DNA of 64,000 nt, from contig CM065649.1 in NCBI GenBank assembly GCA_033220425.1, forward strand, positions 5,137,526 through 5,201,525, in the 5' to 3' direction. Below the pieces are notes generated by a model. The model had not been told where the DNA came from, ran no database searches, and saw nothing but the letters and a program-made list of their open reading frames with translations. Positions within the stretch are counted from its first letter, which is position 1. The number at the start of each line of letters is the position of its first letter. This document shows, one piece after another, positions 41,736 to 54,381 of the stretch. Made by a program: the position numbers and the translations under genes. The stretch is from Lepraria neglecta (taxonomy: Eukaryota; Ascomycota; Lecanoromycetes; Lecanorales; Stereocaulaceae).

Positions 41736-44700
41736 TCGATACTATAGAGCAATCATTAAGCACCGAAGCGATCCAGGTCGCGCACCAATATATCGATTAG
41801 ATCCCCGAGTATCGATTGGTCGTCTGCAAGTTATGCTAATACGCGGTATGGCCCCAGCAAATCAAGTCGCATTTCCAGGGGGCGCAACACGATATCCCCA
41901 GAGAGAACATCGCCGCTATTACCCGGGTCGTCAACATGTGGACGTATATGATTCAATATCCCATCGAGTTAGAAGTTCCCGAATCTATTACGCAGCCGGT
42001 AGGGCAGATTGAATTATTTCGAGACGGGTTACGATGCGAAGTGGACCGGCCTAATTACCATTATGTCTGTCGAAAAGATCGGGCTATTAAGGAGTATCTC
42101 AGTTAGAAATATAGTCGATCTAGGTATGGTAAACGAGGTAGACCCAGCCAGAGTCAACGGACGTGCCGGGCCGCCGCTGAACCCCAGTGGATGACTGTTA
42201 CGTGCCAGCGGTTTTTCCCTAGCCGGGAAGGGTCCCGGTATTTCGAGGTGACCGCGCCCAGTCCGACCCCTACGCCCGCTAACCCGCGTATAACCCCGGT
42301 GTGGGAACAGGCGGAGAAGGCCCTAGAGCAGCGTAAAGAGGCTATCGAGTAGAAGGAACAGAAGATTATTACTGAGGGCCAGGCTAACGAGGTTAACCTC
42401 TGGCTGGAACGGGCCGGATAGCATGTATACCTGGCCGGGTTAGAGCGCGAGCGGCTGTTAGCATCGGTGGACGGCCCCGACGCGAGGGCGGAGCCTGTGT
42501 TGACGGCCGTGTGGCAAGCTATGGATGAAATGATCAAGTATTGCCAGTATACCGCGACCACGCGGGTAAGCCTCTTCGTCCGGTTCGAAGCCGTACGCAC
42601 CGAGAAGTATTAGACCCGGTATCAGCCGCTGCAAGGGTATATGAATACGAAATTAGTACAGGAGTATGGGCGGCCGTGGAAGCAGATGGTGATGTTCATC
42701 AGGCGTACGTACCGCCAGCGGGGGTGGAAGGTGCCTAGGTATAGACTAAACGGCAGGCAACGGCGGGCGTGGAAGGATCTACTGGCCAAAGCGCGGGTAT
42801 TACTGCGAGAAGAAGATAACGGAGATAGGCCGGCCGGCCAGGAGGAGGAGGAGGAGGAGGTCGATACCGATCCGGAGGGCTCCTAGTCTGCCGGGGACGC
42901 CGGGACGGAGGAGGCCCGGTCCGACCCCGAGGATCATCCCGTGTTGGCTACGCTGCCCAAGGCGTGTTTGGAATTCTGCATGTCCTTGCTGGCCGAGTAG
43001 ATCACGCGGAAGGAATACGACAGCGTAATAGTCTGCGCCTTAGCCGTGTTAGGGGTCAAGCAAGATGGCTGGCTCGGGCCGGATCGATACCCGCCGATTT
43101 TATCGGCCATTATCAAGATCAGCCGGTTTATAGTCATCCAAGATGCGTTCGAAACGGCCGGGCCTATGGAATCCTGCTCGAGCCGTAGCCGTAGCGGTAG
43201 TAGTAGCGGCGGTAGTAGTAGTAGTAGTAGTAGCAGCGGCGGTAGAGATGACGGTGATCGGCCGTCCCGCTTAAACGACAATGGTACTGAGTTCGAAAAG
43301 AATTACTTAGGGTTAGTCAAAGAAGCTATGGATCGCTTTATGATCCGGGGTAGCCACAGCCCGATATAGTGGATGTTGGATCTGCGGACCTATGGGCTCA
43401 ACATCTATTACGCCACCACCGCCGAGGGGACGATCGATTGGGTCGGGGATCAGGTCGTGTACAAGAATATCCAATTCACTATGGCCGAACTGCGGGGTAT
43501 AATCCACCGATTGGCCACCGAGACGAGGCGTATCTTAGTCCAGGAGCTGCTGTTTCTCGCCGATCCCGGCCGGCTCCCCCGGATCCCATAGGCGTCGTTG
43601 CGGGATAACCCTGTCAACGGGGAGCGGGGGTAGAATTTTGTGCGGGACGAGCGCAATATATGGCCGGTAGACGGCCGAGTATGGTTAAGGGATCGCGTCG
43701 GGAAAGACGACGCCCTACAGCGAAGATTCATCGAAGACGGCCAGGTCTTGAAGTGGAAGAAGGCGGGGATCCGCGCGTATATGGATCAGGTGGTAGCATA
43801 TCGAGAGCGGTCCTTACCGTTACTGCATATAACCGGCGGATACGCCGCCCGGGCCCCCGAGATATTAAGTATCCGGTATAAGAATAGTATTAAAGGCGAA
43901 TACCGCAACGTATTCATCGAAGATGGAATGGTGGTATTAGTAACCCGATATCATAAAGGGTATTACGCGCACGGGAACGAGAAGGTCATCCACCGCTATT
44001 TGCCCCGACCGGTTAGGGAATTATTCGTATATTACGAGTAGCTGGTCCGCCCCTTCCAGGAGGTCATCGAGGCTGAGGGGTAGGATTAATATACTACGTC
44101 GCCCTTCCTATAGCCGGCGGACGCTGACGGGAAGGGATAGACCGCCAGTCGGATAACGAAATATATACAGAACGCCAGCGAGAGCGGGATAGGGGTGAAG
44201 GTCGGGGTCCAGGTATGGCGGGATTTATCTATTGGAATCAGCCGGAAGTTCTTGCGGAGCGAGTATATCTTCCGGCGGGACGAGGATAACGAAGATGGAG
44301 ATTTCTACGAAGACCCGGCCAGTGCGATCTAGGACGAACAGGCGGGCCATACGTCCCATGTGGCGGGGATGGTATACGCGCGGGGGATTACGGAGTTAAG
44401 TAGGGTCGTAGCTAGCAGGCGGCAGCGGTTTCGCGCGGCGAGCATGGAGTGGCACCAGTTTTTAGGGTTCAGTTAGGATGATACAGCGGCGGCGGCGGCG
44501 GCGGCGCCGGGCGGTAGGCAAAAGCGGCCAGCGCCCTTTGGTAACGAAGCTGAGGACGCCTCGTTCCAGCGGTGGAAGCGGATCAGAGGGACAGATATCC
44601 ATACCGAACTACGGCGTATGATGGGGTCTACCGCCACGTTTCGAGGGGTATAGGAAGCCGCTATCGGGGCTATCATAAAGGGGGAGAGTCCTGTGGTTAT

Positions 44701-46462
44701 GGTGATGGGAACGGGTAGGGGGAAAAGTTTGGCGTTCATGTTACCGGCCCGGTGCAGCGCAGGGGGCACTAGTATCGTGGTAGTACCGTTAATCGCATTA
44801 CGGCAAGATCTGAAAGATCGATGCCGCCGGTTAGGGATCGAATATATCGAATGGAACGGCCACCGGCCCCCCCGCCAGGCCCGAATCGTGTTAGTGACGC
44901 CGGAAGCGGCGATGGGGGACGGGTTTAGCACGTATATAAATCAACTACGGGCGACGCAGCAGTTGGATCGCATCGTGATTGACGAATGCCATGTGGTATT
45001 GAATAACCGGTGGGATTTCCGGCGGAAATTGCAGCGGATGGGGGAGCTGAATCATACGGAGGCGCAGATAGTGATGTTGACCGCCACATTGCCCCCCGGT
45101 ACAGAAGCCCAATTATGGGACCGGATAGGATGGAAAGCCGAGACGGTTCGTATATTCCGGGCAGGTACGGTTCGACAGAATATCAGATATTAAACGGTAC
45201 GGATCCCGGCAGCGGACAAGAAGACCGGAGGGGATGTACGGGTTATCCAGTAGGTATTTGGTCGATATCGGCAGGGAAAGATAGTAGTATATTACACTTC
45301 GGTACAGCAAACGCAGGATCTAGCGAACCGACTAGGGTGCGAGGCATATTACTATAACGCCGGTAACAAGGCCGAGAAGCTGGCGCGGTTTAAAGATGGA
45401 AATCGGGTGATTATAGCCACCAGTGCGTTCGGGATGGGGATCGATATCGAGAACATCCGGGTAGTAGTTCACGTGGATCGGCCGCGGACCTTATTAGATT
45501 ACGCATAGGAAAGCGGACAGGCGGGTCGAGACGGGCTGAGTAGCGATACCGTTATTATCGATGTTAATAACGGGCTAGAAGAGGGGGGAGGGGATTCGCC
45601 AGAGGAAAGACTGGTCCAGCGATTCATTAAGGGAGACGGGTACCGGCGGCAGGTACTAGATGAGTATTTGGATAGACGAATAGATCATATAGAATGCGCA
45701 GACGGCGAGGAGAGATACGATCGATACCAGGCGATAGAAGAGGATGGTCATATACAGCGGCGGCGGCGGCGGAGCAGTATAGCAGACGGGGTACTGGACC
45801 CGGGGTCCGGGCCGGGGCTGGCGGAGGAGGCAGATCGGGCGGGGACAGAGATAGGGGTCTTTCGGCAGCAGCGACAGATACGGGCCCGGATTAGGCAAGA
45901 ATAGCGCGAGCGAGTACAGGCGGAAAGGGCAGACGTTATAGCGTTAAAAGGATATTTAAATACCGTCCGAGGGCAATGTCCGTTTTGTCGATGGCTACAG
46001 ATCGAGCACGAGCCCTATCCGTTGTATCGATGCCGTCTCGGGGATTCTAAGCGGAGCCGGGAGCTATATACGGCGACGAAGAAGAAGATTCGAGATATAC
46101 GGGCGATAGAGCGCTTCGGTAGATATATAGAGTGCTTTATACCGTAAGAGTGGTATAACTAATAGCGACAGAAGGAGGAGAAGGCAGAGGATGGGAACGA
46201 TAGTGGAGGGGGGTACGAGAGGGTGCCCGGACGAAAATGCCAGTATTAAGACGTGGTACTAGGGGGGTTCGCGGTGGCCTTAACGCAAGATCCGGTATTT
46301 AGCAGTAGGTAGGTTAGACGATTAACGAAGGCGGGTCCTGATTAGTTAATAGGAGATAATCTCCTCCGGTACCTAGGGAGACGAATCGAGTGGGGAGGGT
46401 TAGAGACTAACCGGTTACTGCGGGAATACTGGGAGGCGGTAAAGTACGACAGGGAGGAGTAG
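41736..46462 (+). pseudogene. Gene B: OrsD fingers + tyrosine-recombinase-like domain + RecQ-type helicase
   Basis: A single frame of about 1,575 codons, broken by roughly 30 stops, all TAG or TAA. The start may be a former ATG, now ATA, near 41738. In order: an OrsD-type finger (YRLVVCKLC.YAVWPQQIKS with H, 41810-41890); a helical region with a poly-Ser stretch (43195-43250); recombinase-like motifs ARAPEILSIRYKNS (43850), YHKGYY (43951), VWRDLSIGISRKFLR (44214) and HTSHVAGMVYARG (44347-44385, putative Tyr); then helicase motifs GTGRGKSLAF (44707), DECHVV (44981), MLTATLPP (45073), VIIATSAFGMGID (45410) and ESGQAGRDG (45510). The end has a CxxC zinc pattern (CPFC, 45978). RecQ enzymes unwind DNA 3' to 5', and telomere-linked RecQ genes are known in fungi. 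Box II reads Arg-Asp. Confidence 0.8.
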
Positions 46463-46489
46463 TCTATACCGCTTATTTATCGATTCCCG

Positions 46490-47010
46490 CCTTTCCGCCG
46501 CTACCGCTGTTATCTCGCTAAGGAGTCGTCCGTTGTTTAATCCGAGGATAGAATTAAAATAGCCTTAATCAGCCGGTGCTAGAGGTGGCCGGTAAACCAC
46601 TGCCGGGGCTACCCTTTATCTAGGATATCCAGGTAAAGGTCCTCAGCGGATTCTATACTGGCTATTAACTTAGATCCCTCTCTATCTCGCCAAGGAGTGG
46701 TCCGTTTTTCAATCCGAGGACAAAATCAGAATCGCCTTAATTAGACAGTGCCAGAGGTGGCCGGTAAACCACTGCCGGGGCGACCCTTTATCTAGGATAT
46801 CCAGGTAAAGGCCCTCAGCGGATTCTATACTGGCTATTAACTTAGATCCCTCTCTATCTCGCCAAGGAGTAGTCCGTTTTTTAATCCGAGGACGGAATTA
46901 GAATAGCCTTAATTAGACGGTGCCAGAGGTGGCCGGCAAACTATTGCCGGGGTTACCCTTTATCTAGGATATTAAGGCAAAGGTTCAAAGCAGAATTAGC
47001 TAGCTATTAA
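46490..47010 (+). repeat. 172-bp tandem array after gene B, about 2.9 units
   Basis: Units with the TATCTCGCCAAGGAGT marker start near 46508, 46680 and 46852. The first is altered (CTCGCTAAGGAGTCG). The array ends in a diverged unit (to about 47110) that becomes the upstream region of D1. The sequence preceding it, from GTAGTCTATAC through TTTATCGATTCCCGCC, matches that preceding the array after gene A. Confidence 0.9.
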
Positions 47011-47237
47011 CTTCAATCCTACTTGATTTTTTAAGGAGCTATTTAGTTTTTATCCTAAAAATTAGAAAAGCCGGAGTTAGGTAGTACTACAGGATTTTTG
47101 TATAATATATACCCGCCCCGCGGTTACCTCGATATAAGCTTCTTTTTAAATCTATTCTCTTCTTCTTAATACTCTCCGGTCTATACGAAACCCTTTAAGC
47201 CCTTTCTATATTAGTAAATCAGTTTCTTTAACCCTCT

Positions 47238-48225
47238 ATAGCTCTACCGCTACCTACTACCTAGACCGTGGCGACTGGCGCTGATATAGTCGGCACCTGG
47301 TTGAGCGACCTGAGATTAAGCGGCGCCCCTCAGTATAGCCCTACTCCAGGCCTAGCTGGACCGCCGGCTATCTGGCCGCAGGTAGCTTTATACACTAGCG
47401 AGGCTCAGAGGCAGAGGTAAGATAGATATTGCTTGCTTACATCCTTACTTGCTTGCTAGCTTGCCTATATACTTGCTTACTTACCTACTTGCCTGCTTGC
47501 TTGCCTACTTGCTTACCTGCTTACTTACTTACCTATATACTTACCTATTTACTTGCTTACCTGCTTACTTACCTGCTTACTTCCCTACTTACTTACTTAC
47601 CTACTTACTTACCTCCTTACTTACTTTCTTCCTTCCCCCTCCCTATTTTCTAAGGGCTAATCGTTTATTGACTCTATCTAGCTACCTGAATTCGGTCGTT
47701 GATATATCGGAACGGGCGAGCTATAAGGCTTGTAGCATATTGAATCCTACGGCGCGCGCTATAACCGCCCATAGCGCGGCGCTGGTATGTAGCAACCTGA
47801 ATAGCGCCAGCCAAGACAACGCCGGCCTCGCGCAGTGGTACGCAGTAGGGATAGCCCGGGCTGGGCAGCAGTATTATGTCTACAGCAGCACGTTCGATCC
47901 GGCGGATTACCTAGCCTCGTCTCCCCCCCCGCGGCTCTCCAGTCAGCCTAGCTATATTAATACCGAGTATATTATCCGGTTGATACGGACCCCCCAATCG
48001 ACCACCTATCCGGCTATCAGAGGGGTGCAAGGCCATCCGGTCCGGGGCCGTAGACTGACTGTGGCCGAGATATAGACTACGGGGAGCGGGAATACGAGGC
48101 AGCAATATATAGGAGAGGGTGCCCGGTTTATTTACAAGGTAGCTAGTGGGCGTGCCGGTATCTCGGCTATAGGGTCGATAATACCTAATCTAGCAGGATA
48201 TAATTGGGTACGGGCGACTTGGTAA
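47238..48225 (+). pseudogene. Gene D1: unrecognised small spliced gene, RIP-damaged copy
   Basis: Homologous to D2 at 59544. Exon 1 (47238-47416) and exon 2 (47682-48225) have the same lengths as in D2, but the start codon is ATA instead of ATG, and TGG-to-TAG changes create stops in exon 1 (near 47265) and exon 2 (near 48073). The 265-bp intron is a CTTA/CTTG/CCTA tetranucleotide repeat. The three key differences are all explained by G-to-A change in TpG, so D1 is a RIP-inactivated duplicate. Confidence 0.8.
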
Positions 48226-51200
48226 TAATTAGTATAGAAATAGTAGATAATTAAAGAATAAAAGAATTATAACTTATTACTAGAATAATAGATAAGAAAA
48301 GGAGGAAATGGTTAAATTTTTTATAAAGAATAATAGACGATTAGAATTAGATATTAGATATTAGATATTAGATATTAGAAATAGGAATAGATAGTCGATA
48401 GTAGATATTAGAAATTAGAAATTAGAAATAGATAGTAGATAGTAGATATTAGAAATTAGAAATTAGATAGTAGATAGTAGATAGTAGATAATAGATTAGA
48501 GTTAGAGTTATAAGATAGGGTTTAAATTTAATAAAAGAATAATATTAGAAGGTAAATTATTAAGAATTATAAGAAAAAGAAAAATAAGAAGAAGATATAA
48601 ATAATAAAGAAGATACTAAGAAGGAATATATTTAAAATTAAACTAAAGAATTAAGAGATTAGAATTATAATAAAATATTAATAAGAATTAAGAAAGATTT
48701 AAGCTAAATTTAAATATAATTAGAGTTAAAAGCTTAGGATTAGGGCTTAGGATTAGGGTTTAGAAAGATAAAAGAGTTAGAATTAGAATTTTAGAGTTAA
48801 AAATTAATAAAGAGGAGGTTAAGTTAAAGAAGAATTATAAAAATAAAAGGGATTAAATAGAGAGGAGCTAAAAAGGGAGTTAGAGGTTATAGAAAAGATT
48901 TAAAAATAATAGATATAATTAAGAAAATAGATATAAAAGATTTATATATTTTAAATTTAGAGTTTAAATTATATAAATTAAAAGATAAGTAATTAATTAA
49001 TAAATAAACTAAAATAAAATATATATATAATAGAAGTTTTAGATTTTAAGAAATTAATTAATTTAGAGGTATTAGGGGTTAAGAGTTTATTAGAAAAGAA
49101 GAATTATAAAAGACTAAGTATAAAGAAAGTAAAGGTATAAATATAAGATTTTAAATAATAAATTAAATAGAATAGATTATAGATTTAATTAATTATTAGG
49201 GAAATTATTAAAAGAATATAAAAGAGGAGATAAAGGAGGTAAATTTAGAAAAGATATAATTTAAATAAGATTATTTAGAGGATATAAAAAAGAGGGTTAT
49301 AAGATTAATTAGTAAGTAAAAGATTTAATTTAAGTAAGATTATTTTAAGTTAAAAAAGGGATTATAATATTAATAAAGAATTAAGAGATTAAATTTAAAT
49401 AATAATAAGTTAATTTAGAGTTAAGAGGTTATATTAATAAGTTTTTAAATAGTAGTTTATAATAAGTAATTTATTTATATATTAAATAATAATAATTTAA
49501 TTTAGGGTTAAAAGGTTATATTAATAAGGAATTAAATAGTAGTTTATACTTAGAGTTATTTATTTAAAGAATATAAATAGTTAGAATAAAAAAGAAAAAT
49601 TTCGGGTTAATATTAAAAGAGAGTTAGGGTTAAGTTATTTTATAAATAATTAGATTAAATATAGTTAGTAATAAATAATTTTAGAATATTAGATAAGTTA
49701 GTAAATTAAGGAATTAAAATAGATTAATTAGAAGAGAGAGAATAGATTTTAGTTTTAATAGAAGTAGAAATAGAAATAAAAGTAGAATAAAAAATTAAAA
49801 TAGAAGTAGAAATAAAAAGAAAGAGAGTAGATAGAAATAGAAATAGAGTAAATAGGTAGAAATAGAAATAAAGGAGGAATAGATAGAAATAGAAAGAAAG
49901 GAGGAATAGATAGAAATAGAAAGAAAGAAGAAGTAGAAAGAAATAGAAATAGAGAGGAAATAGAGATAGAATTAAAAAGAATAGAAAAATTAAAGTAGAA
50001 ATAAGATTTAGAGAGGAAGAAATTTTATTTAAATAATAATTATAAGTTTAATATATTTTTTAAAGAATAGATAGATAGATATATATAGAATTAGAGAGAG
50101 AAGAATTAAAGATAATAAGGATTAAATAGAAAAGAAAATAAAAAGAAATAAGAATAGATAATTAGAATTTAAAAAGGATTAGAAAGAGGAAAAAAGAAGA
50201 TATTTAATAAAAGAAGAGAAGGTATTAAATAGAGATAGAAATTAATAGAAAGTAAGATTAAAGGGTAAAAGAATAGAAAGGATTTAGAATTATATAGAGA
50301 AGAATTAAATTAAAGAGAAAGAAAGATAAGTAGAAAAGGGATTAATTAATTATAAAATTAAATTTATTAGGGGTTAAGAATTTTTAAATAAGGTAAAGTA
50401 GATTTAGGGATTATAGAGATTTTTAGAGAGGTAGGGTATTTATAGAGAAGGATTTTAGGGATTTTAGGGTTAGAAGTATTAATAGAGAAGGATTTTAGGG
50501 TTTAGAGGGACAAGATTAGGGTTATAGATAAGGGCCCGGGGTTTAGAGGTAGGGATTATATTTATAAGGAAGGATAAAGGGGGTTTTAGAGGTAAGGATT
50601 ATATTTATAAGGAAGGATAAGAGGGTTTTAGAGGTAGGGATTATATTTATAAGGAAGAATAAGGGGGTTTTAGAGAGCGAAGAGGCAGATTAAATATAGT
50701 TAGTAATAAAGATTTTTAGAATATTAGATAAATTAGTAAAGTTAAGAATTCGATATTAATTTAAGGAGAGAGATTAGGTTTTAGGGTTATAAGAAGTAGA
50801 AGTAGAGAATAAAAGTTAAAATAGAAATAGAGAGGAAGTAGATAGAAATTAAGAGGGAATAAATAGAAATAGAAATAGAAGAAGAGTAGATATAGAATTA
50901 AAGAGAAGAGAAAAGAAAGAGTAAAAAGGAAATTTAGGGTTAAGAATTAAGATAGAGATAGAAAAAAGAATTAGAAAAAGAATTAATAAAAGTTAGAATT
51001 TAAGGGTAAAATAAATCAGAATAATTAAAGGTTAAAGAAGATTTAAGGGAGTAGAAGTAGAAGTATTTTTAGTTTTATAAGATAGAAGATTTATAGGGGT
51101 AGGAAATATTTTAAGGAGTAGGAGTATTTTAGGAGGTAGGGTTATAAGATAGAAGATTTATAGAGGTAGGAAATATTCCGGGGAGTAGAAGTATTTTTAG

Positions 51201-52205
51201 GGTTAAAGAGTTTTTAGGGGAGGGGGTTTAAGGGGCGAGGATCGTGTTTATAGGGTTAGGGTTACGGGTATTTAGAGGGCCGGGATTAAGGGATAGGGTA
51301 TAGGTTATAGGCGTTTAGGGGGCCAGGACGGTATTTATAGGGTAAGGGTTACGAGTTTTAGAGGGGCGAGGATCGTGTTTATAGGGTTAGAGTTAGGGGT
51401 ATTTAGGGGCGAGGGTCGTATTTATAGGATAAGGGTTATAGGTATTTAGAGGGCCGGGATTATATTTATAGGGTAAGTATTACGAGTATTTAGAGGGCCG
51501 AGATTATATTTACAGGGTAAGGGTTACGGGTATTTAGGGGCGAGGATCATATTTATAGGGTAAGTATTATAAGTATTTAGAGGGCCGAGATTATATTTAC
51601 AGGGTAAGGGTTACGGGTATTTAGGGGCGAGGATCGTATTTATAGGGTAAGGGTTACGGGTATTTAGAGGGCCGGGATTATATTTATAGGGTAAGGATTA
51701 CGGGTATTTAGAGGACCAATATTATATTTATAGGGTAAGGGTTACGGGTGTTTAGAGGCGAGGATCGTATTTATAGGGTAAGGGTTACGGGTATTTAGAG
51801 GGCCGGGATTATATTTATAGGGTAAGGGTTACGGGTATTTAGAGGAGTTAAACGGTAGAAGTGTTTTTAGAGTAATAAGATATAATATTTAGAGGAGTAG
51901 GAGTATTTTTAGGGTTATATATTAGAATATTAGTAGGGGTAGTAAATAGTTAAGCGGAGTAGGAGGGTTATAATAGAAGATTTATAGGGGTAGGAAACGG
52001 TTCGGGGGAGTTAGGAGGTTTTTAGGGGTAAAGAATTTGGAGAGAGGGGGAGGGGAGTAGTTTTAGGGGTAAAGAATTTGGAGGGAGGGGGAGTGGGATT
52101 GTTTTTAGGGTTAAAGAATTTGGAGGGAGAGGGAGTGGGGGTGTTTTTAGGGTTAAAGAATTTGGAGGGAGAGGGAGTGGGGGTGTTTTTAGGGTTAAAG
52201 AATTT
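48226..52205. repeat. C-depleted purine-biased subtelomeric block, copy 1
   Basis: Nearly 4 kb whose + strand is A/G/T with almost no C. From 49604 to 50510 I find no C at all. It opens with GATAGTAGATATTAG-type short repeats (48340-48500). Scattered TTAGGG-like words grow dense toward the right: a 43-44 bp minisatellite with TTATAGGGTAAGGGTTACGG (about 51220-51850) and a 42-bp unit with TTTAGGGTTAAAGAATTTGG repeated four times (52020-52200). There is no coding capacity. It is paralogous to 60517-63780 and looks like an old telomere-adjacent region now internal. Confidence 0.85.
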
Positions 52206-52854
52206 ATTATAGCGGGCGGTGGGGCAGGGTCAGCGGGCCCCGCTCGAGGACTTGGACATTTTCGCCATCTCGGGCCGGCCAAAAAGTCGGGCGGATCCCT
52301 TCACTTTGTAGACGAAAAAGATGCGCATTTCCCTTCCGATTCCAACCATGCCATCCTGAGCAAAAACCAAGCCGGATCGACCACGTTATGGATGATTCCA
52401 TGGCAGGAAAATGTTGATGTTCATCCTCGGGTAGGCTAAGCGGCGGGCCGGCGATGCTTAAATCCTGCCGGCCAATCGACCAGCGTTTAAACGACATAGC
52501 GCATTCTATTTGGCGCTATGTCGTTTAAACAGCATCTTATTGGCCTGAAACTCGCAACCCCACGCGCATTGATGTTGAACGTCAACACGTCACCTATTTA
52601 TGTATATCAGGGGGACTCTGCATATCCGTATATCCTATCCGACATATACGATCGAATCACCTGCGCGTATCCGGATCGCGCTATCGGTTGATCCCTCCCG
52701 CCCCGGGACCCGCTATCACCTCGCCAACAATGCTGGGAAATTGACCACTTCGCAGAAATTCCCCCCCCCGAAACTTGCGCATCTTTCGCGAGCTTTTTCC
52801 AGTCCTATTATTACAGTCGGTTAACTACCTACGCTAATATCACTAGTCGCTATA
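52206..52854 (+). promoter_or_regulatory. 5' region of gene C with a perfect hairpin
   Basis: Composition returns abruptly to normal GC. It includes an 18-bp perfect inverted repeat, separate entry at 52485, and TATTTATGTATATC near 52593, which could act as a TATA region about 260 bp before the start. No gene is supported on either strand. Confidence 0.45.
52485..52530. repeat. 18-bp perfect inverted repeat (hairpin/cruciform)
   Basis: GTTTAAACGACATAGCGC (52485-52502) is followed by a 10-base loop and its exact reverse complement (52513-52530). It lies 325 bp upstream of gene C, just right of the C-depleted block. It may be a recombinase or replication site or a binding site for a dimeric protein. 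Confidence 0.9.
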
Positions 52855-54348
52855 ATGGGTCAACCTCCAACTACAGCCGCTGAGAAGAGGATAAAGAACG
52901 CCGCCCGGTAATATCGGTGGCGCCAGCGACAAAAGCAGACCTGGTAGCAGGAACGAGCAACTCGCCTGCAGCAGGACGCGCTTATCAAGGAACTGCAGCA
53001 AGCACTCCGCGGTCGCCCACCTCCCCCTTCTCCTCCTTCTTCTTCTTCCCCTCCGACTACACCGTAGCAAGTATCGGCTCCGTTACCCCGGCCGTCGGTT
53101 CCGATAGAGAGCCAGGGCCCCCCGAGCGAACTCTATAGGGACGAGAACCCGCCACGAACCCCTCCCGCGAACCGGTGGTCCATTCAATTACCCTGTCCCT
53201 ACCCTCCCGAGAGCTCGACGAAGAAGAAGGACGACAGCTACTACTTAACGGTATATATCTCGTATGGGTCCCCGACTCCCAATAGGGAGAAGATCCCTGA
53301 CGGGCTGGGTTCGAGGGGATCGGAATCCGGTATCAGGCCAACTCCACCACCCTAGATAAGCCGTTACGCGACCTTTGGCCCGATTTCCCCAGCCATCTAA
53401 CTTTCACCCTGAGCCGAAAGAGGTAAGACGTTACTTAACAGGATTATGCTCAAGGCGATAACGTACTTCTCGGGCGCTGATTGGCCTATTATGGTCCAGA
53501 GTAGGCAAATCGCCCACCCTATCAGTTTCCCCGCCTTTTTTACAGGTACTAGACGATACCCCAGCTTTTTCTTCTTCCCCCCTAACCGCGCGACGCATAT
53601 TAATGATTTTTTATCTTCTAGGACAGATTTTCTTACCAGCCGTAATTCCTTCACTATAGGCCGTAAAGTAAAGCCCCAAGAGGAACGACGAGCTACCAGA
53701 CGAGCGACGCAACGCAACTACAACAGGGACAATACTACCAGACGTACCGGCCCCTCCAATATCACCGCCGAACCAGCTCCCTTTAACCAAGGACCGGAAT
53801 CCCCTCCTGGTCGGCCTCGCCATCCATCACCCCCGAATAGCTCCCTTCTTCGGCAGAATCCTACCGCTAGCGAGCCTGCCGCCCTCTTTGATCCTACCGC
53901 AGAGGATGATAATCACCCCCGTATCAATCGAGTCACCCGCAAACGGCCTGCTGCTTCCTCTCCTAGATCTAGTCACTCTCGACCTAAAGCTCCTTCGACC
54001 TCCAGCACCGCGAACAACGTTCCACTATCTACAGGGACCGATACCCGCTCTCAGTCCATAGATCTGTCCAGTAGAAGTAACAGCCTGAATCGGATCATCG
54101 AGCAGGACATATCCCATACACCAAATATCAGCCAGGGTCCAGGAGTCAATAATAATAAGAATACCCTATATCCTATCCCCCAACTCCAACCGCGTTCCTC
54201 CACAAGCGCCTCGTTACCAGTGGCCTCTTTAACGTCGAGGGTTACCGCAGTCCATATCCCTCTTTCGACGTCAACGTTAACTTCAGTTAATATCCCCTCC
54301 CATTCGACGTTTTCAAGACCAACGGTAGTAACCTACACCTTACTATTG

Positions 54349-54381
<33 letters not shown>

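Noticed and set aside
41736-46462. Stop-codon reassignment or programmed TAG readthrough
   Set aside because: Stops also include TAA, and the nearby non-coding repeats and start codons show the same TpG-to-TpA and CpA-to-TpA changes. Mutation explains it without a new code.
37434-46462. Starship-type mobile element with a DUF3435 captain
   Set aside because: The recombinase-like domain differs in motif text and context (OrsD fingers, RecQ). No captain-like gene was recognised at a boundary.
47429-47653. Leu/Tyr/Thr-rich frames at 47429 and 59735
   Set aside because: They are translations of the intronic tetranucleotide repeat.
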